Shown here: piece after piece, positions 16,340 through 23,372 of the stretch
Position numbering within the stretch: the stretch's first letter is position 1
Layout of the letters: every line of letters starts with the position of its first letter
Made by a program: the position numbers and the translations under genes
Notes under the pieces: generated by a model
Seen by the model: the letters and a program-made list of their open reading frames with translations, nothing else
What the model was told of the DNA's origin: nothing
Database searches by the model: none
Assembly: GCA_035298905.1 (NCBI GenBank)
Contig: DATGXQ010000467.1
Coordinates: forward strand, 1 to 64,000
Source of the DNA: DATGXB01 sp035298905
GTDB taxonomy: Bacteria; Cyanobacteriota; Cyanobacteriia; Cyanobacteriales; Nostocaceae
Direction of reading: 5' to 3'
Length of the DNA stretch: 64,000 nucleotides

Positions 16340-18316
16340 TCAATTCCAATCTCTGGTATCTGCATCAGTCAAAGTCAATCCTAATTTTACATATTCTACC
16401 ATAGCCGCTTGCCTAATGTGTCTCATCATCACTGGTTCTCCAACATCAGCAGCAATAAAAGCAGCATTCAAGGCAATATTGCGAATATTTCCCCCCGCCA
16501 CATTTAACCGCGCTAACTTAGTATAATCTAATTTCTCAGTCGGTGTATTTTTGGGGAAAACACGCTGCCAAATTTCCTGTCTTTGCTTGACATCAGGAAA
16601 ATCAAACTTCACTAAAAACCGAATCCGTCGTAAAAAAGCTGTATCAATTGAGTCTTTTAAATTAGTTGTCAGAATAGCCAAACCTCTGTACTCCTCCATC
16701 CTTTGGAGTAAATAACTAACTTCCATATTTGCATATCTATCTCGTGCATCTTTCACATCAGAACGCTTACCAAATAAAGCATCAGCCTCATCAAAGAGTA
16801 AAATAGCCGCCCCTGTTTCTGCTGCGTCAAAAATCCGCCGCAGGTTCTTTTCCGTTTCTCCAATGTACTTACTAGAAACCGCGCTCAAATCAATTCGGTA
16901 TAAATCTAGACCCAATTCATTAGCTAACACTTCCGCCGATGTGGTTTTACCAGTACCACTCACCCCAGAAAATAAAGCACTAATCCCTAAACCGCGTCGA
17001 GAACTGTCAGCAAATCCCCACTGTTCATAAACTTGGATGCGTTGACGGACGTGACTAGCAATACTCTGTAAAATTTGCTTTTGCATGGGAGTAAATACTA
17101 AATCATCCCAAGTAGCTTTAGTAGGAATCGGTTGGGCTAGTTCATCTAAACGGAGACGTGCTTGATTGCGACAAGTATTCCATAGAAAATTTTGCAGTGG
17201 AGTTTCTTGCTGTGGATTTTGAATGAGATACGAGTTTACTTCTGTACAGACAGCTTCAATAGTGGGTGCATTCAAATTAAACTGATTTACCAACATTTTG
17301 ATATTTGCATTACCGCTATCAGGTAGTTGTTGTAAAGCTGTTTCCCAGAGAAGATATTGCTCATTTTTAGTTGGATAATGGACTGCAAAGGAAATTAAGG
17401 GACACTGCCTTTGTGCCATTTTATCTCTACTAATTATAATTATAAAAGTATTAAGTTTTTCAATAATTTGGTTAATATAACTTTGTTTAGTTGGGTCAAA
17501 TAAATCAATATCACTATCAATTAATAATACTGAACCAGTTAACATTGATTCCCTTTCCCAGAGTAAGATAATATTATTTAACTCATTAATTTCTCTGGGT
17601 AAATTGATTGCAGACATAGCGGAGATTTGTAACCCTAATCGCATACTTGCAGAAATAGCGATCGCTTGCATACTGGATAAGTCATCACCATATAATTGTA
17701 TAACTGGTAACTTCAACTTCTCTTTACCCTCAGTCCATATAGCTGCTACTTGCTGGGCTATTTTTTCGTGGGAGGGAACTAAATCACCAACAGGAGCTAG
17801 AGGTGAGATAATTCCTTTGAGGCGATCGTCCTGAGTGGGTAAACCTAATAAATAGTGAAAAATGCGTTCATCAATTCTGATCGGACTTTGAGTAGCAGTG
17901 ATACTACCACCAACTTGAATTAATTGCCAATAACGCAAAGGAGCATCAACAGTCCAAGCGCTCCAATTTGGATCAGGTAAAACTTTCATGGCCAAACTCA
18001 TAGTAGGATATGTCATCTGCATATCTCCTGACAATTGAGCGTACAAAGTACCTAAAGAAGCATCATTTTCTAAAGCTGCACAAAGTAACAATACATTTCG
18101 TTCAAACTCCGTCAAATTGAAGATAGAACAAAGTTCCTCTAAAGCTGAAGGTTCAGACATTCCCAAATCAGCAGATAGAGGAATATCTTTGATTGGTTTT
18201 TCCTCTCGACCTGCAAGAGTATTTTCTAAAGTTGCTTTGATTAAAGATATAGCTTGCAGCAGATATTGATAATTAGCAGTATACCAGTCATGATTCCAAG
18301 TCATAGTGAACACCAT
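16340..18316 (-). CDS. CDC48-like AAA ATPase, eCIS-associated type
   Basis: A 658-aa protein with a long N-terminal region (about 1-400) holding a degenerate ATPase-like domain and a C-terminal canonical AAA+ domain. The latter has Walker A GVSGTGKTTSAE, the pore-loop region SKYIGETEKNL, Walker B AILLFDEADALF, sensor LAILTTN and the arginine finger region AFLRRIRFLVKFDFPD. This architecture is that of the ATPase regularly encoded in extracellular contractile injection clusters (Afp15/PVC15-like), thought to aid assembly or effector loading. It is divergent from the DUF4157 effector gene with 125 bp between them, which supports the link. No sheath, tube or baseplate genes are in the window. 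Confidence 0.82.
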   Translation of the reverse strand: MVFTMTWNHDWYTANYQYLLQAISLIKATLENTLAGREEKPIKDIPLSADLGMSEPSALEELCSIFNLTEFERNVLLLCAALENDASLGTLYAQLSGDMQMTYPTMSLAMKVLPDPNWSAWTVDAPLRYWQLIQVGGSITATQSPIRIDERIFHYLLGLPTQDDRLKGIISPLAPVGDLVPSHEKIAQQVAAIWTEGKEKLKLPVIQLYGDDLSSMQAIAISASMRLGLQISAMSAINLPREINELNNIILLWERESMLTGSVLLIDSDIDLFDPTKQSYINQIIEKLNTFIIIISRDKMAQRQCPLISFAVHYPTKNEQYLLWETALQQLPDSGNANIKMLVNQFNLNAPTIEAVCTEVNSYLIQNPQQETPLQNFLWNTCRNQARLRLDELAQPIPTKATWDDLVFTPMQKQILQSIASHVRQRIQVYEQWGFADSSRRGLGISALFSGVSGTGKTTSAEVLANELGLDLYRIDLSAVSSKYIGETEKNLRRIFDAAETGAAILLFDEADALFGKRSDVKDARDRYANMEVSYLLQRMEEYRGLAILTTNLKDSIDTAFLRRIRFLVKFDFPDVKQRQEIWQRVFPKNTPTEKLDYTKLARLNVAGGNIRNIALNAAFIAADVGEPVMMRHIRQAAMVEYVKLGLTLTDADTRDWN

Positions 18317-18441
18317 TTTTTCAACTGCGAATTAGATTTTTAAGTAATTTCAGTCAAGTTTTGTTAAATAATTGACAAAATCAAGTTAACAAGCTATTTT
18401 CAGTATAAGCATAATTATAGAAATTAACACAATAACTTTGT
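18317..18441. promoter_or_regulatory. Divergent AAA/effector control region
   Basis: The 125-bp AT-rich spacer separates the start codons of the AAA ATPase (minus) and the DUF4157 effector (plus), so both promoters must lie here or inside the genes. GTTAAATAATTGACAAAATC contains a TTGACA-like box near 18371-18376, which could serve the effector; no well-spaced -10 can be assigned with certainty. Confidence 0.4.
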
Positions 18442-20754
18442 ATGTCAAAACACAAAGTTCATCAACACAGCTTTAGCAACTACGCACCCTCCAAGAAGAG
18501 TAGCCCCTTGATTCAAACTCGGCCTTGGACAAACCCATATCAACAAAAAAACGACCAACTACCAGGAAAGCCCGCATACGTAGCTAATCCACCAACCACA
18601 GAAGAGTGGCAGAAAAATAACATATTACAAAGGGTGATAGAAACCAGACAAGCCGAACTACAACAACAAGCAATCCAAACCAAATTAACAGTCGGAGAAC
18701 CAGGGGATAAATACGAACTGGAAGCAGACGCAATGGCCTCTAAGGTTATGTCCATGTCTGAACCTGCGGTACAAAAAGAGTCAGAGCAAAAATTACAAAC
18801 TAGACCCTTACCACAGCGTATCACCCCAGTCATACGATTAACAGCCGCCAGGAATGGGAGTATACAGGCTAAGGGTAATTTAGAAAGCCGATTAAATAGC
18901 AGTAAAGGAGGCGGTAGTCCCTTACCGAATCAAGTGCGAAGCTTCATGGAACCCCGCTTTGGAGCGAATTTTAGTCAAGTGCGGGTGCATACAGATAGTA
19001 CCGCAGTGCAGATGAGTCGGGAATTAGGCGCACAGGCATTTACTCATGGTAGCGATATTTACTATGGAGAAGGCAAAGCACCAGGGAATAATGAGTTAAC
19101 CGCTCATGAGTTGACCCATGTTGTACAGCAAACTGGAACTATTCAGCGTCAAAGTACACCCCTGCAACTAGCCAGAAGTAATTCCAAACCTAAAAACTCC
19201 TACAATTTAGCTAAAAAAGTAGCATTTGTTCGTGAAGAAGGTCTAAATTTACGTGAGAAACCTGAACAAAAATCAGCATCTCTAGCTAAATTAAAATTTG
19301 GTCAAAGGGTTTACATCTTAGAAGATTCTCCTCCTCAATCAGATTGGCGGAAAGTCACTGTTTTAGGAAAAACTGGTTATGTTTATACTAAAAAAATACA
19401 TCAGCCAGATGATAATTTGATACAAAAAGATCCTGCGTTGCGTCTCATCAAAGTAAAATCCGGTGAAACCTTTTGGGGTCTAGTCAAAAGAATGTATGGT
19501 ATTCAAGGAAATGAAAGCACACCGGATCAAAATATTAATCGTTTTATCAATGCAATACGAGCTTTTAATAAACCAGAAGCATTTAAAGTAAAGCCGGGTG
19601 GATTGGCTAATGCTGTGATTCCTGGAAGAGATGCTGCAAATACAGAACTGATTGCAGGTGTAGATTTATGGATTCCTAGTTTTAGCATCGCAGCAAATAT
19701 GAATGTAGGAACGGGAACTATAAGAGGTGAAATAGCGCGAACAATTGACAAAATAGACAGAAAAACTCAAGATTTTGTCTTAGCCTGTGAATTTTCGGGT
19801 CAGTTTATTCCTGAAGCAGTTACCAGACATGCTGCTAACAGTGCCAAAGGATTAGTAGAGGGATTAATCAAGTTTGCGAAAGAAGCGGCAATAATCTTAG
19901 CAGGAAGCACTACTGTTGGAGCTTTAATAGGTGCAGTTTTTGGTGCTGGTGTAGGAGCAGTACCAGGAGCAGCATTAGGGTTTGAAGCAGGTTTGTTAAT
20001 TCTTAAGATTTATGGCATATACAGGCTTGCAGAACTCGTTTTTAATATTGCTAGTAATCTAATATCACACTTACATCGATTCTTTACACTTGTCTGGACT
20101 GCTAATGGTGATCAGAAAAAACTTAAGGAAGCAGCTAGGAGTTTAGCAGAAGCTTTAGGAATTTTGGCAAGTGCGGCTTTACTAGCCTTAGCTGCGTATG
20201 TTACTAAGAAAACAGCAAAGGCTTTTAGTAAAACCAAATTTGCTCAGACTGTTGGCGAACAACCTTTAATGAAGTGGTTGGCAGAACGTCAACAGCTTAG
20301 GAGACTTAGTGAGACTAGGTTTGCTCAGAGTGTTAGTCAAACTAGATTTGCTCAGAGGCTTAGGCAACTTCAACAGTTACAAAAAGGTAGGAGAGGAAAG
20401 CCTAGCTTAAAGATTACAGCTAAGAATCCTTCTGCTAGCGAACTTCGTGCAGCAAACTTTATGAAGGATAAAGGGTATAATGTGGAGTTACGCGACCCTG
20501 TTGGAACTAGGGCTGGAGGTGGAACATCTGATTTACTTGTTGATGGAGTTCAATATGATGTGTATACTCCTAAAACCGCTAATCCTAATCGGATTATTTC
20601 AGCTATAGCCAAAAAGAATAGTCAAGCAAAAGGAATTGTTCTTGATTTGTCAGAAACAACTGTTAAGCGGAGTCAATTGGGTAACGTATTAAAACGTATT
20701 CAAGGAGCTGGTGCAACTAATATCAAAGATGTTCAAATTATTGGAGGCGAGTAA
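18442..20754 (+). CDS. DUF4157 eCIS-type effector with CdiA-like nuclease tail
   Basis: A 770-aa modular toxin. The disordered leader (1-80) is followed by GEPGDKYELEADAMASKVM (85-103) and the DUF4157 domain (about 158-232), with NFSQVRVHTD and a zinc-peptidase HExxH at 222-226 (HELTH). Next come an SH3-like domain (about 255-322), a LysM-like domain (about 335-413) and a glycine-zipper hydrophobic region (483-545). The stretch 568-640 contains three TKFAQ/TRFAQ motifs. The C-terminal 115 residues (TSDLLVDGVQYDVYTP, KKNSQAKGIVLDL) look like the CdiA C-terminal tRNase family. DUF4157 proteins are known eCIS cargo. A small gene starts 2 bp after the stop and is the likely immunity gene. Toxin activity and target are inferred. 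Confidence 0.82.
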   Translation: MSKHKVHQHSFSNYAPSKKSSPLIQTRPWTNPYQQKNDQLPGKPAYVANPPTTEEWQKNNILQRVIETRQAELQQQAIQTKLTVGEPGDKYELEADAMASKVMSMSEPAVQKESEQKLQTRPLPQRITPVIRLTAARNGSIQAKGNLESRLNSSKGGGSPLPNQVRSFMEPRFGANFSQVRVHTDSTAVQMSRELGAQAFTHGSDIYYGEGKAPGNNELTAHELTHVVQQTGTIQRQSTPLQLARSNSKPKNSYNLAKKVAFVREEGLNLREKPEQKSASLAKLKFGQRVYILEDSPPQSDWRKVTVLGKTGYVYTKKIHQPDDNLIQKDPALRLIKVKSGETFWGLVKRMYGIQGNESTPDQNINRFINAIRAFNKPEAFKVKPGGLANAVIPGRDAANTELIAGVDLWIPSFSIAANMNVGTGTIRGEIARTIDKIDRKTQDFVLACEFSGQFIPEAVTRHAANSAKGLVEGLIKFAKEAAIILAGSTTVGALIGAVFGAGVGAVPGAALGFEAGLLILKIYGIYRLAELVFNIASNLISHLHRFFTLVWTANGDQKKLKEAARSLAEALGILASAALLALAAYVTKKTAKAFSKTKFAQTVGEQPLMKWLAERQQLRRLSETRFAQSVSQTRFAQRLRQLQQLQKGRRGKPSLKITAKNPSASELRAANFMKDKGYNVELRDPVGTRAGGGTSDLLVDGVQYDVYTPKTANPNRIISAIAKKNSQAKGIVLDLSETTVKRSQLGNVLKRIQGAGATNIKDVQIIGGE

Positions 20755-20756
20755 AT

Positions 20757-20996
20757 ATGCCCGGTATAAAGTGTAAATGTGGAAATGTTATTAAGACAGG
20801 GGAAATACCAAACCCAAATGAATGGCTGATCATATCAGATGTAGATTATGATCTGTATTCCGGTAGTATAAACTCAGAAGAACTATATAAAGAAATGAAA
20901 AGTATGCTGATTTGCAACAAGTGTAGTAGACTTTGGATTTATTGGGAAGGTTCTGAAAAAGAACCTGTTGCTTATATTATTGATCCAGAGATATAA
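20757..20996 (+). CDS. Putative cognate immunity protein, zinc-ribbon type
   Basis: A 79-aa protein whose ATG lies two bases after the effector stop, which implies translational coupling. Cys6 and Cys8 (KCKCG) and Cys53 and Cys56 (CNKC) form a probable zinc knuckle. The middle is acidic (SDVDYDLYSG), giving a charge suited to binding a basic nuclease. No secretion signal is present, so it acts in the cytoplasm, where a tRNase would be toxic. I do not recognise a named immunity family; the assignment rests on position, size and acidity. Confidence 0.65.
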   Translation: MPGIKCKCGNVIKTGEIPNPNEWLIISDVDYDLYSGSINSEELYKEMKSMLICNKCSRLWIYWEGSEKEPVAYIIDPEI

Positions 20997-21134
20997 GGCA
21001 ATAATAGGGATTCTATTGCTAGCACTGTTTAAGAAAGGTTGTTAGGATAGAATTGGTAAGCTAATCAGCATCAAAACTGTATATAATAGAAAAGAAAAGA
21101 CTAAAACTAGGATGTGCTATTTTACTAGGTATGT

Positions 21135-21202
21135 GTAGGGTGGGCATTTGTTAGGTTAAATTCTGAATCAAAGCGAAAAATGGTAGTAAATGCCCACCCT
21201 AC
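21135..21202. repeat. Inverted repeat with 15-bp arms
   Basis: GTAGGGTGGGCATTT (21135-21149) pairs perfectly with AAATGCCCACCCTAC (21188-21202) across a 38-bp loop. It ends 18 bp before the next ORF. It belongs to the GGGTGGGC repeat group seen after the P-type ATPase and ychF, and could move as a MITE or end upstream transcription. Confidence 0.65.
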
Positions 21203-21220
21203 GTATCTTTCAAAAATCTT

Positions 21221-21583
21221 ATGAATGAAGCCTCTGTATCAGTTTCTCAAGTGTTCGCAAAAGGTCACGAAATTATTGGAAAACAAGTATCTATCCAGGG
21301 AGAGTTGATAGTATCAAGCATATCTGCTTACCTAATAGAAACTGGGAGTCAACCTGAATCTTCAGCAGAAAAAATAATTATTTTACAGGATGGCTTTCTT
21401 GAGCATTGCTTAAGCAATATACCTTGTTGGGTTGGAGGTCCTTATTGTTACTATGATCTTGCTCAAATTGAAGGTACTGTCATATCTTCCAATATTAGTG
21501 ATTTTCAGTTAGGTCTATCCTCACTGAAGACTTTAACAATATTTCGCGATGAAGATGAATCTGTCTATTCGATTGATTTCTAG
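21221..21583 (+). CDS. Unknown 120-aa protein, possible orphan immunity
   Basis: A small acidic cytoplasmic protein beginning MNEASVSVSQVFAKGHEIIG and containing VSIQGELIVSS, EKIIILQDG, DLAQIEGTVISS and LKTLTIFRDED. The alternating strands suggest an OB-like or beta-sandwich fold. No catalytic motif, signal peptide or transmembrane segment is seen. It lies 224 bp past the putative cognate immunity gene and is separated from it by an inverted repeat. Position in a run of small acidic genes downstream of a polymorphic toxin suggests a stored immunity gene; this is inference only. Confidence 0.6.
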   Translation: MNEASVSVSQVFAKGHEIIGKQVSIQGELIVSSISAYLIETGSQPESSAEKIIILQDGFLEHCLSNIPCWVGGPYCYYDLAQIEGTVISSNISDFQLGLSSLKTLTIFRDEDESVYSIDF

Positions 21584-21728
21584 CGTTAGCGTTATACTTG
21601 TGAGATTCATCTGATCTGTGTAAGATTCTTCAAGTGTGATCGCCAGCGTGTTAGTTAATTTGAGACATGAAACTCAATGATTGCTGCTTCACTTAATCTC
21701 AGCAGTGATCGCTCCCTTCTTTCCCAGA

Positions 21729-22155
21729 AGCGTGATCGCACAACTCCCAGTATAGGCGATCGCTGTTTTTTGGAAATGAAAGCACAACTCCCAATGTAGG
21801 CGATCGCTGTTTGTTAGAACTGAAAGCACAACTCCCAATGTAAGCGATCGCTGTTTGTTGGAGGTGAAAGCATAACTCCCACTATAGCCGATCGCTTGAT
21901 GAGGAAATTGAAAAGGCGATCGTTGTTTTGTGGAACTGAAAGCGCAACTCCACTACAGGCGATCGCTGTTTGTGAGAACTGAAAGCACAACTCCCAATGT
22001 AGGCGATCGCAAGAAAGCGGGCGTTTCGCCATCGCTGTTTGTTAGAAATGAAAGCACAACTCCCAATGTAAGCGATCGCCTTTTAGTGTAATTTATCAAC
22101 AGAGCGATCGCTATAAAGTGGGCGTTTCGCCATCGTTGTTTGTTGAAATTGAACG
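21729..22155. repeat. About seven HIP1-centred repeats, 44-bp unit
   Basis: The unit is roughly AGCACAACTCCCAATGTAGG, then CGATCGCTGTTTGTTAGAAC, then TGAA. It is repeated about seven times with the HIP1 core GCGATCGC in each. Units 2, 3 and 5 are near 44 bp; units 4, 6 and 7 carry insertions, including AAAGCGGGCGTTTCGCCATC in unit 6. Spacing is irregular and the units diverge, so this is not CRISPR. The 21584-22198 spacer contains nothing else. A minus-strand frame through it is only repeat translated. Two further units lie at 23158-23270. Confidence 0.8.
22104..22135. repeat. Left copy of 32-bp inverted repeat
   Basis: This 32-bp sequence starts GCGATCGCTATAAAG and ends CGTTTCGCCATCG. It matches the reverse complement of 23145-23176 at 30 of 32 positions. 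The pair brackets the next two putative immunity genes. A related copy in the same orientation is embedded in the array near 22003-22034. Confidence 0.75.
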
Positions 22156-22198
22156 CTTAAAAACAGCTTTAAAAAGTAGGAATTATCATGAATAAAGT

Positions 22199-22606
22199 AT
22201 GACTACGGTTAATGAATTGCTATCAGTAGTAACTGATTATACAATTAGCTCTGATGGGTGGGGCGATTATTATCTCGAAGTTGCCATAGAAATAGCCCAA
22301 AAGCTAGACGAGTCCGGAAAACTTGAACAGTGTCTTCAGCATTTGCCATCACTTGATGAAGAAGCAAAGATTAGATTGATTCAGGTAATAACTAATTTTC
22401 CATCATCTCAATTATTTGAGCCTTTAATTGGTTTGTTAGCACAAGCAGAGGGAGAACTAGCAGAGGTTTTAGTAGATGGACTGCAAACTTGGTCACTGGA
22501 GAAAGAACAGAAACAACAGTTGTGGTCGATTGCTCAAAAGTTTAGGGGTCAGTCAAAACTATTAGATATTATTATAGATAAACTTATGACTTCCATACAG
22601 CTTTAG
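22199..22606 (+). CDS. Helical 135-aa protein, possible orphan immunity
   Basis: An acidic, leucine-rich, probably all-helical cytoplasmic protein (EIAQKLDESGKLEQCL, EEAKIRLIQVITNF, LFEPLIGLLAQAEGELAEVL) resembling short HEAT-type solenoids. Such folds are common among immunity proteins of polymorphic toxin systems. No enzyme motif is present. Its last codons lie within a relic of the effector gene's 5' end (22597-22649), so the C-terminus may have been altered by recombination. The ATG at 22199 overlaps an ATGAATAAAGTATG stretch, so an upstream out-of-frame ATG is also present. No RBS is obvious. Confidence 0.6.
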   Translation: MTTVNELLSVVTDYTISSDGWGDYYLEVAIEIAQKLDESGKLEQCLQHLPSLDEEAKIRLIQVITNFPSSQLFEPLIGLLAQAEGELAEVLVDGLQTWSLEKEQKQQLWSIAQKFRGQSKLLDIIIDKLMTSIQL

Positions 22607-22649
22607 CAATAACACACTTTCCAACAAGAGTAGCCTCTTAATTCAAACT
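22597..22649 (+). pseudogene. Relic of a second effector gene 5' end
   Basis: These 53 bp match 18468-18520, near the start of the effector gene, at about 45 of 53 positions; both begin ACAGCTTTAGCAA and end ATTCAAACT. The match covers the codons for HSFSNYAPSKKSSPL in the intact gene, but the copy is frameshifted or stopped and has no long frame. It indicates that another effector gene with the same leader once stood here, or that the leader was duplicated by recombination. Confidence 0.75.
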
Positions 22650-22722
22650 ATATAAAATATAAGTTGACAAATATTAATTTTTGTGACCATCAAGTTCGCG
22701 CAACTACTCCAGGTAAATCTCC

Positions 22723-23139
22723 ATGATAGATATTTCTCAAGCACTACCAGTATGTGAACAATGTGGCAGTCCGATGGAGGTCAGACGAGAGGGTAGTACC
22801 CAAGGGCTATATTGTACCAATTGTGATTGGTCAGTTGTAACAACTTATATTCCTGCGATTATACTTGACGAAACCTTATACAAAGTTAGTATCCTCAATG
22901 GAGACGCTCAAAATAAACAACATATTAGAGCTGTAGCTCAAATAGTAAATGTTAATTTTTTGGCTGCAAGAAAGCTACTTCAAGAACAATCTCCTTTGAT
23001 TGTGTTTAGAGGGGATGCAAAAGAAGTTGTGAGAGTTCGGGAGGTACTTTCTATGGCTGGACTTGTCTATGAGATTACCCCAGAATTTCCTTGGCAAGAA
23101 GACCAGATTTTAGAGTTGAAAAGTTATCATTATCTGTAG
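22723..23139 (+). CDS. Zinc-ribbon 138-aa protein, possible orphan immunity
   Basis: A 138-aa cytoplasmic protein with an N-terminal zinc ribbon (Cys11, Cys14, Cys31, Cys34: CEQCG and CTNC). The C-terminal alpha/beta domain (DETLYKVSILNGD, KQHIRAVAQIVNVNFLAARKLL, VVRVREVLSMAGLVYEITP) resembles the C-terminal domain of ribosomal protein L7/L12. Such ribosomal-L7-like immunity proteins have been described in polymorphic toxin loci. It starts 73 bp after the effector relic and ends just before the right copy of the 32-bp inverted repeat. The assignment as immunity is from context. Confidence 0.62.
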   Translation: MIDISQALPVCEQCGSPMEVRREGSTQGLYCTNCDWSVVTTYIPAIILDETLYKVSILNGDAQNKQHIRAVAQIVNVNFLAARKLLQEQSPLIVFRGDAKEVVRVREVLSMAGLVYEITPEFPWQEDQILELKSYHYL

Positions 23140-23144
23140 GAGCG

Positions 23145-23176
23145 CGATGGTGAAACGCCCGCTTTATAGCGATCGC
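23145..23176. repeat. Right copy of 32-bp inverted repeat
   Basis: Begins CGATGGTGAAACGCCC and ends in the HIP1 core GCGATCGC. It is the near-perfect reverse complement of 22104-22135 and lies six bases after the stop codon of the zinc-ribbon gene. Confidence 0.75.
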
Positions 23177-23270
23177 ACAACACCAACCACAGGCGATCGC
23201 TGTTTGTTAGACCTGAAAGCACAACACCAACCACAGGCGATCGTTGTTTGTTGGAACTGACAGAGCGATC
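23158..23270. repeat. Two more HIP1-centred repeat units
   Basis: Two adjacent units of the form GCACAACACCAACCACAGGC + GATCGCTGTTTGTTAGACCT + GAAA, of the same family as the array at 21.7-22.2 kb but with ACCAACCACAGG in place of CTCCCAATGTAGG. They sit on the far side of the last putative immunity gene, marking the right edge of the island. Confidence 0.75.
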
Positions 23271-23372
23271 GCACAAACCCCAACAAGAACGCTCATGCAA
23301 CACCTGCTCCTTGACGGAAAAATCCGTTCATGCAACCCTTGATACAAATATCTCTTTACCTAGTGTCCTGAA

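Noticed and set aside
21814..22032. 72-codon minus-strand frame through the HIP1 array
   Set aside because: It is translated repeat (the same RLHWELCFQF segment occurs twice) with no RBS or family.
21729..23270. Repeat array as a possible CRISPR
   Set aside because: Units are divergent, about 44 bp, mostly adjacent with no unique spacers, and no cas genes are nearby. HIP1 cores explain the regularity.
15151..23372. Complete contractile injection system
   Set aside because: Only the ATPase and effector are present; no sheath, tube, spike or baseplate gene was found in this window.
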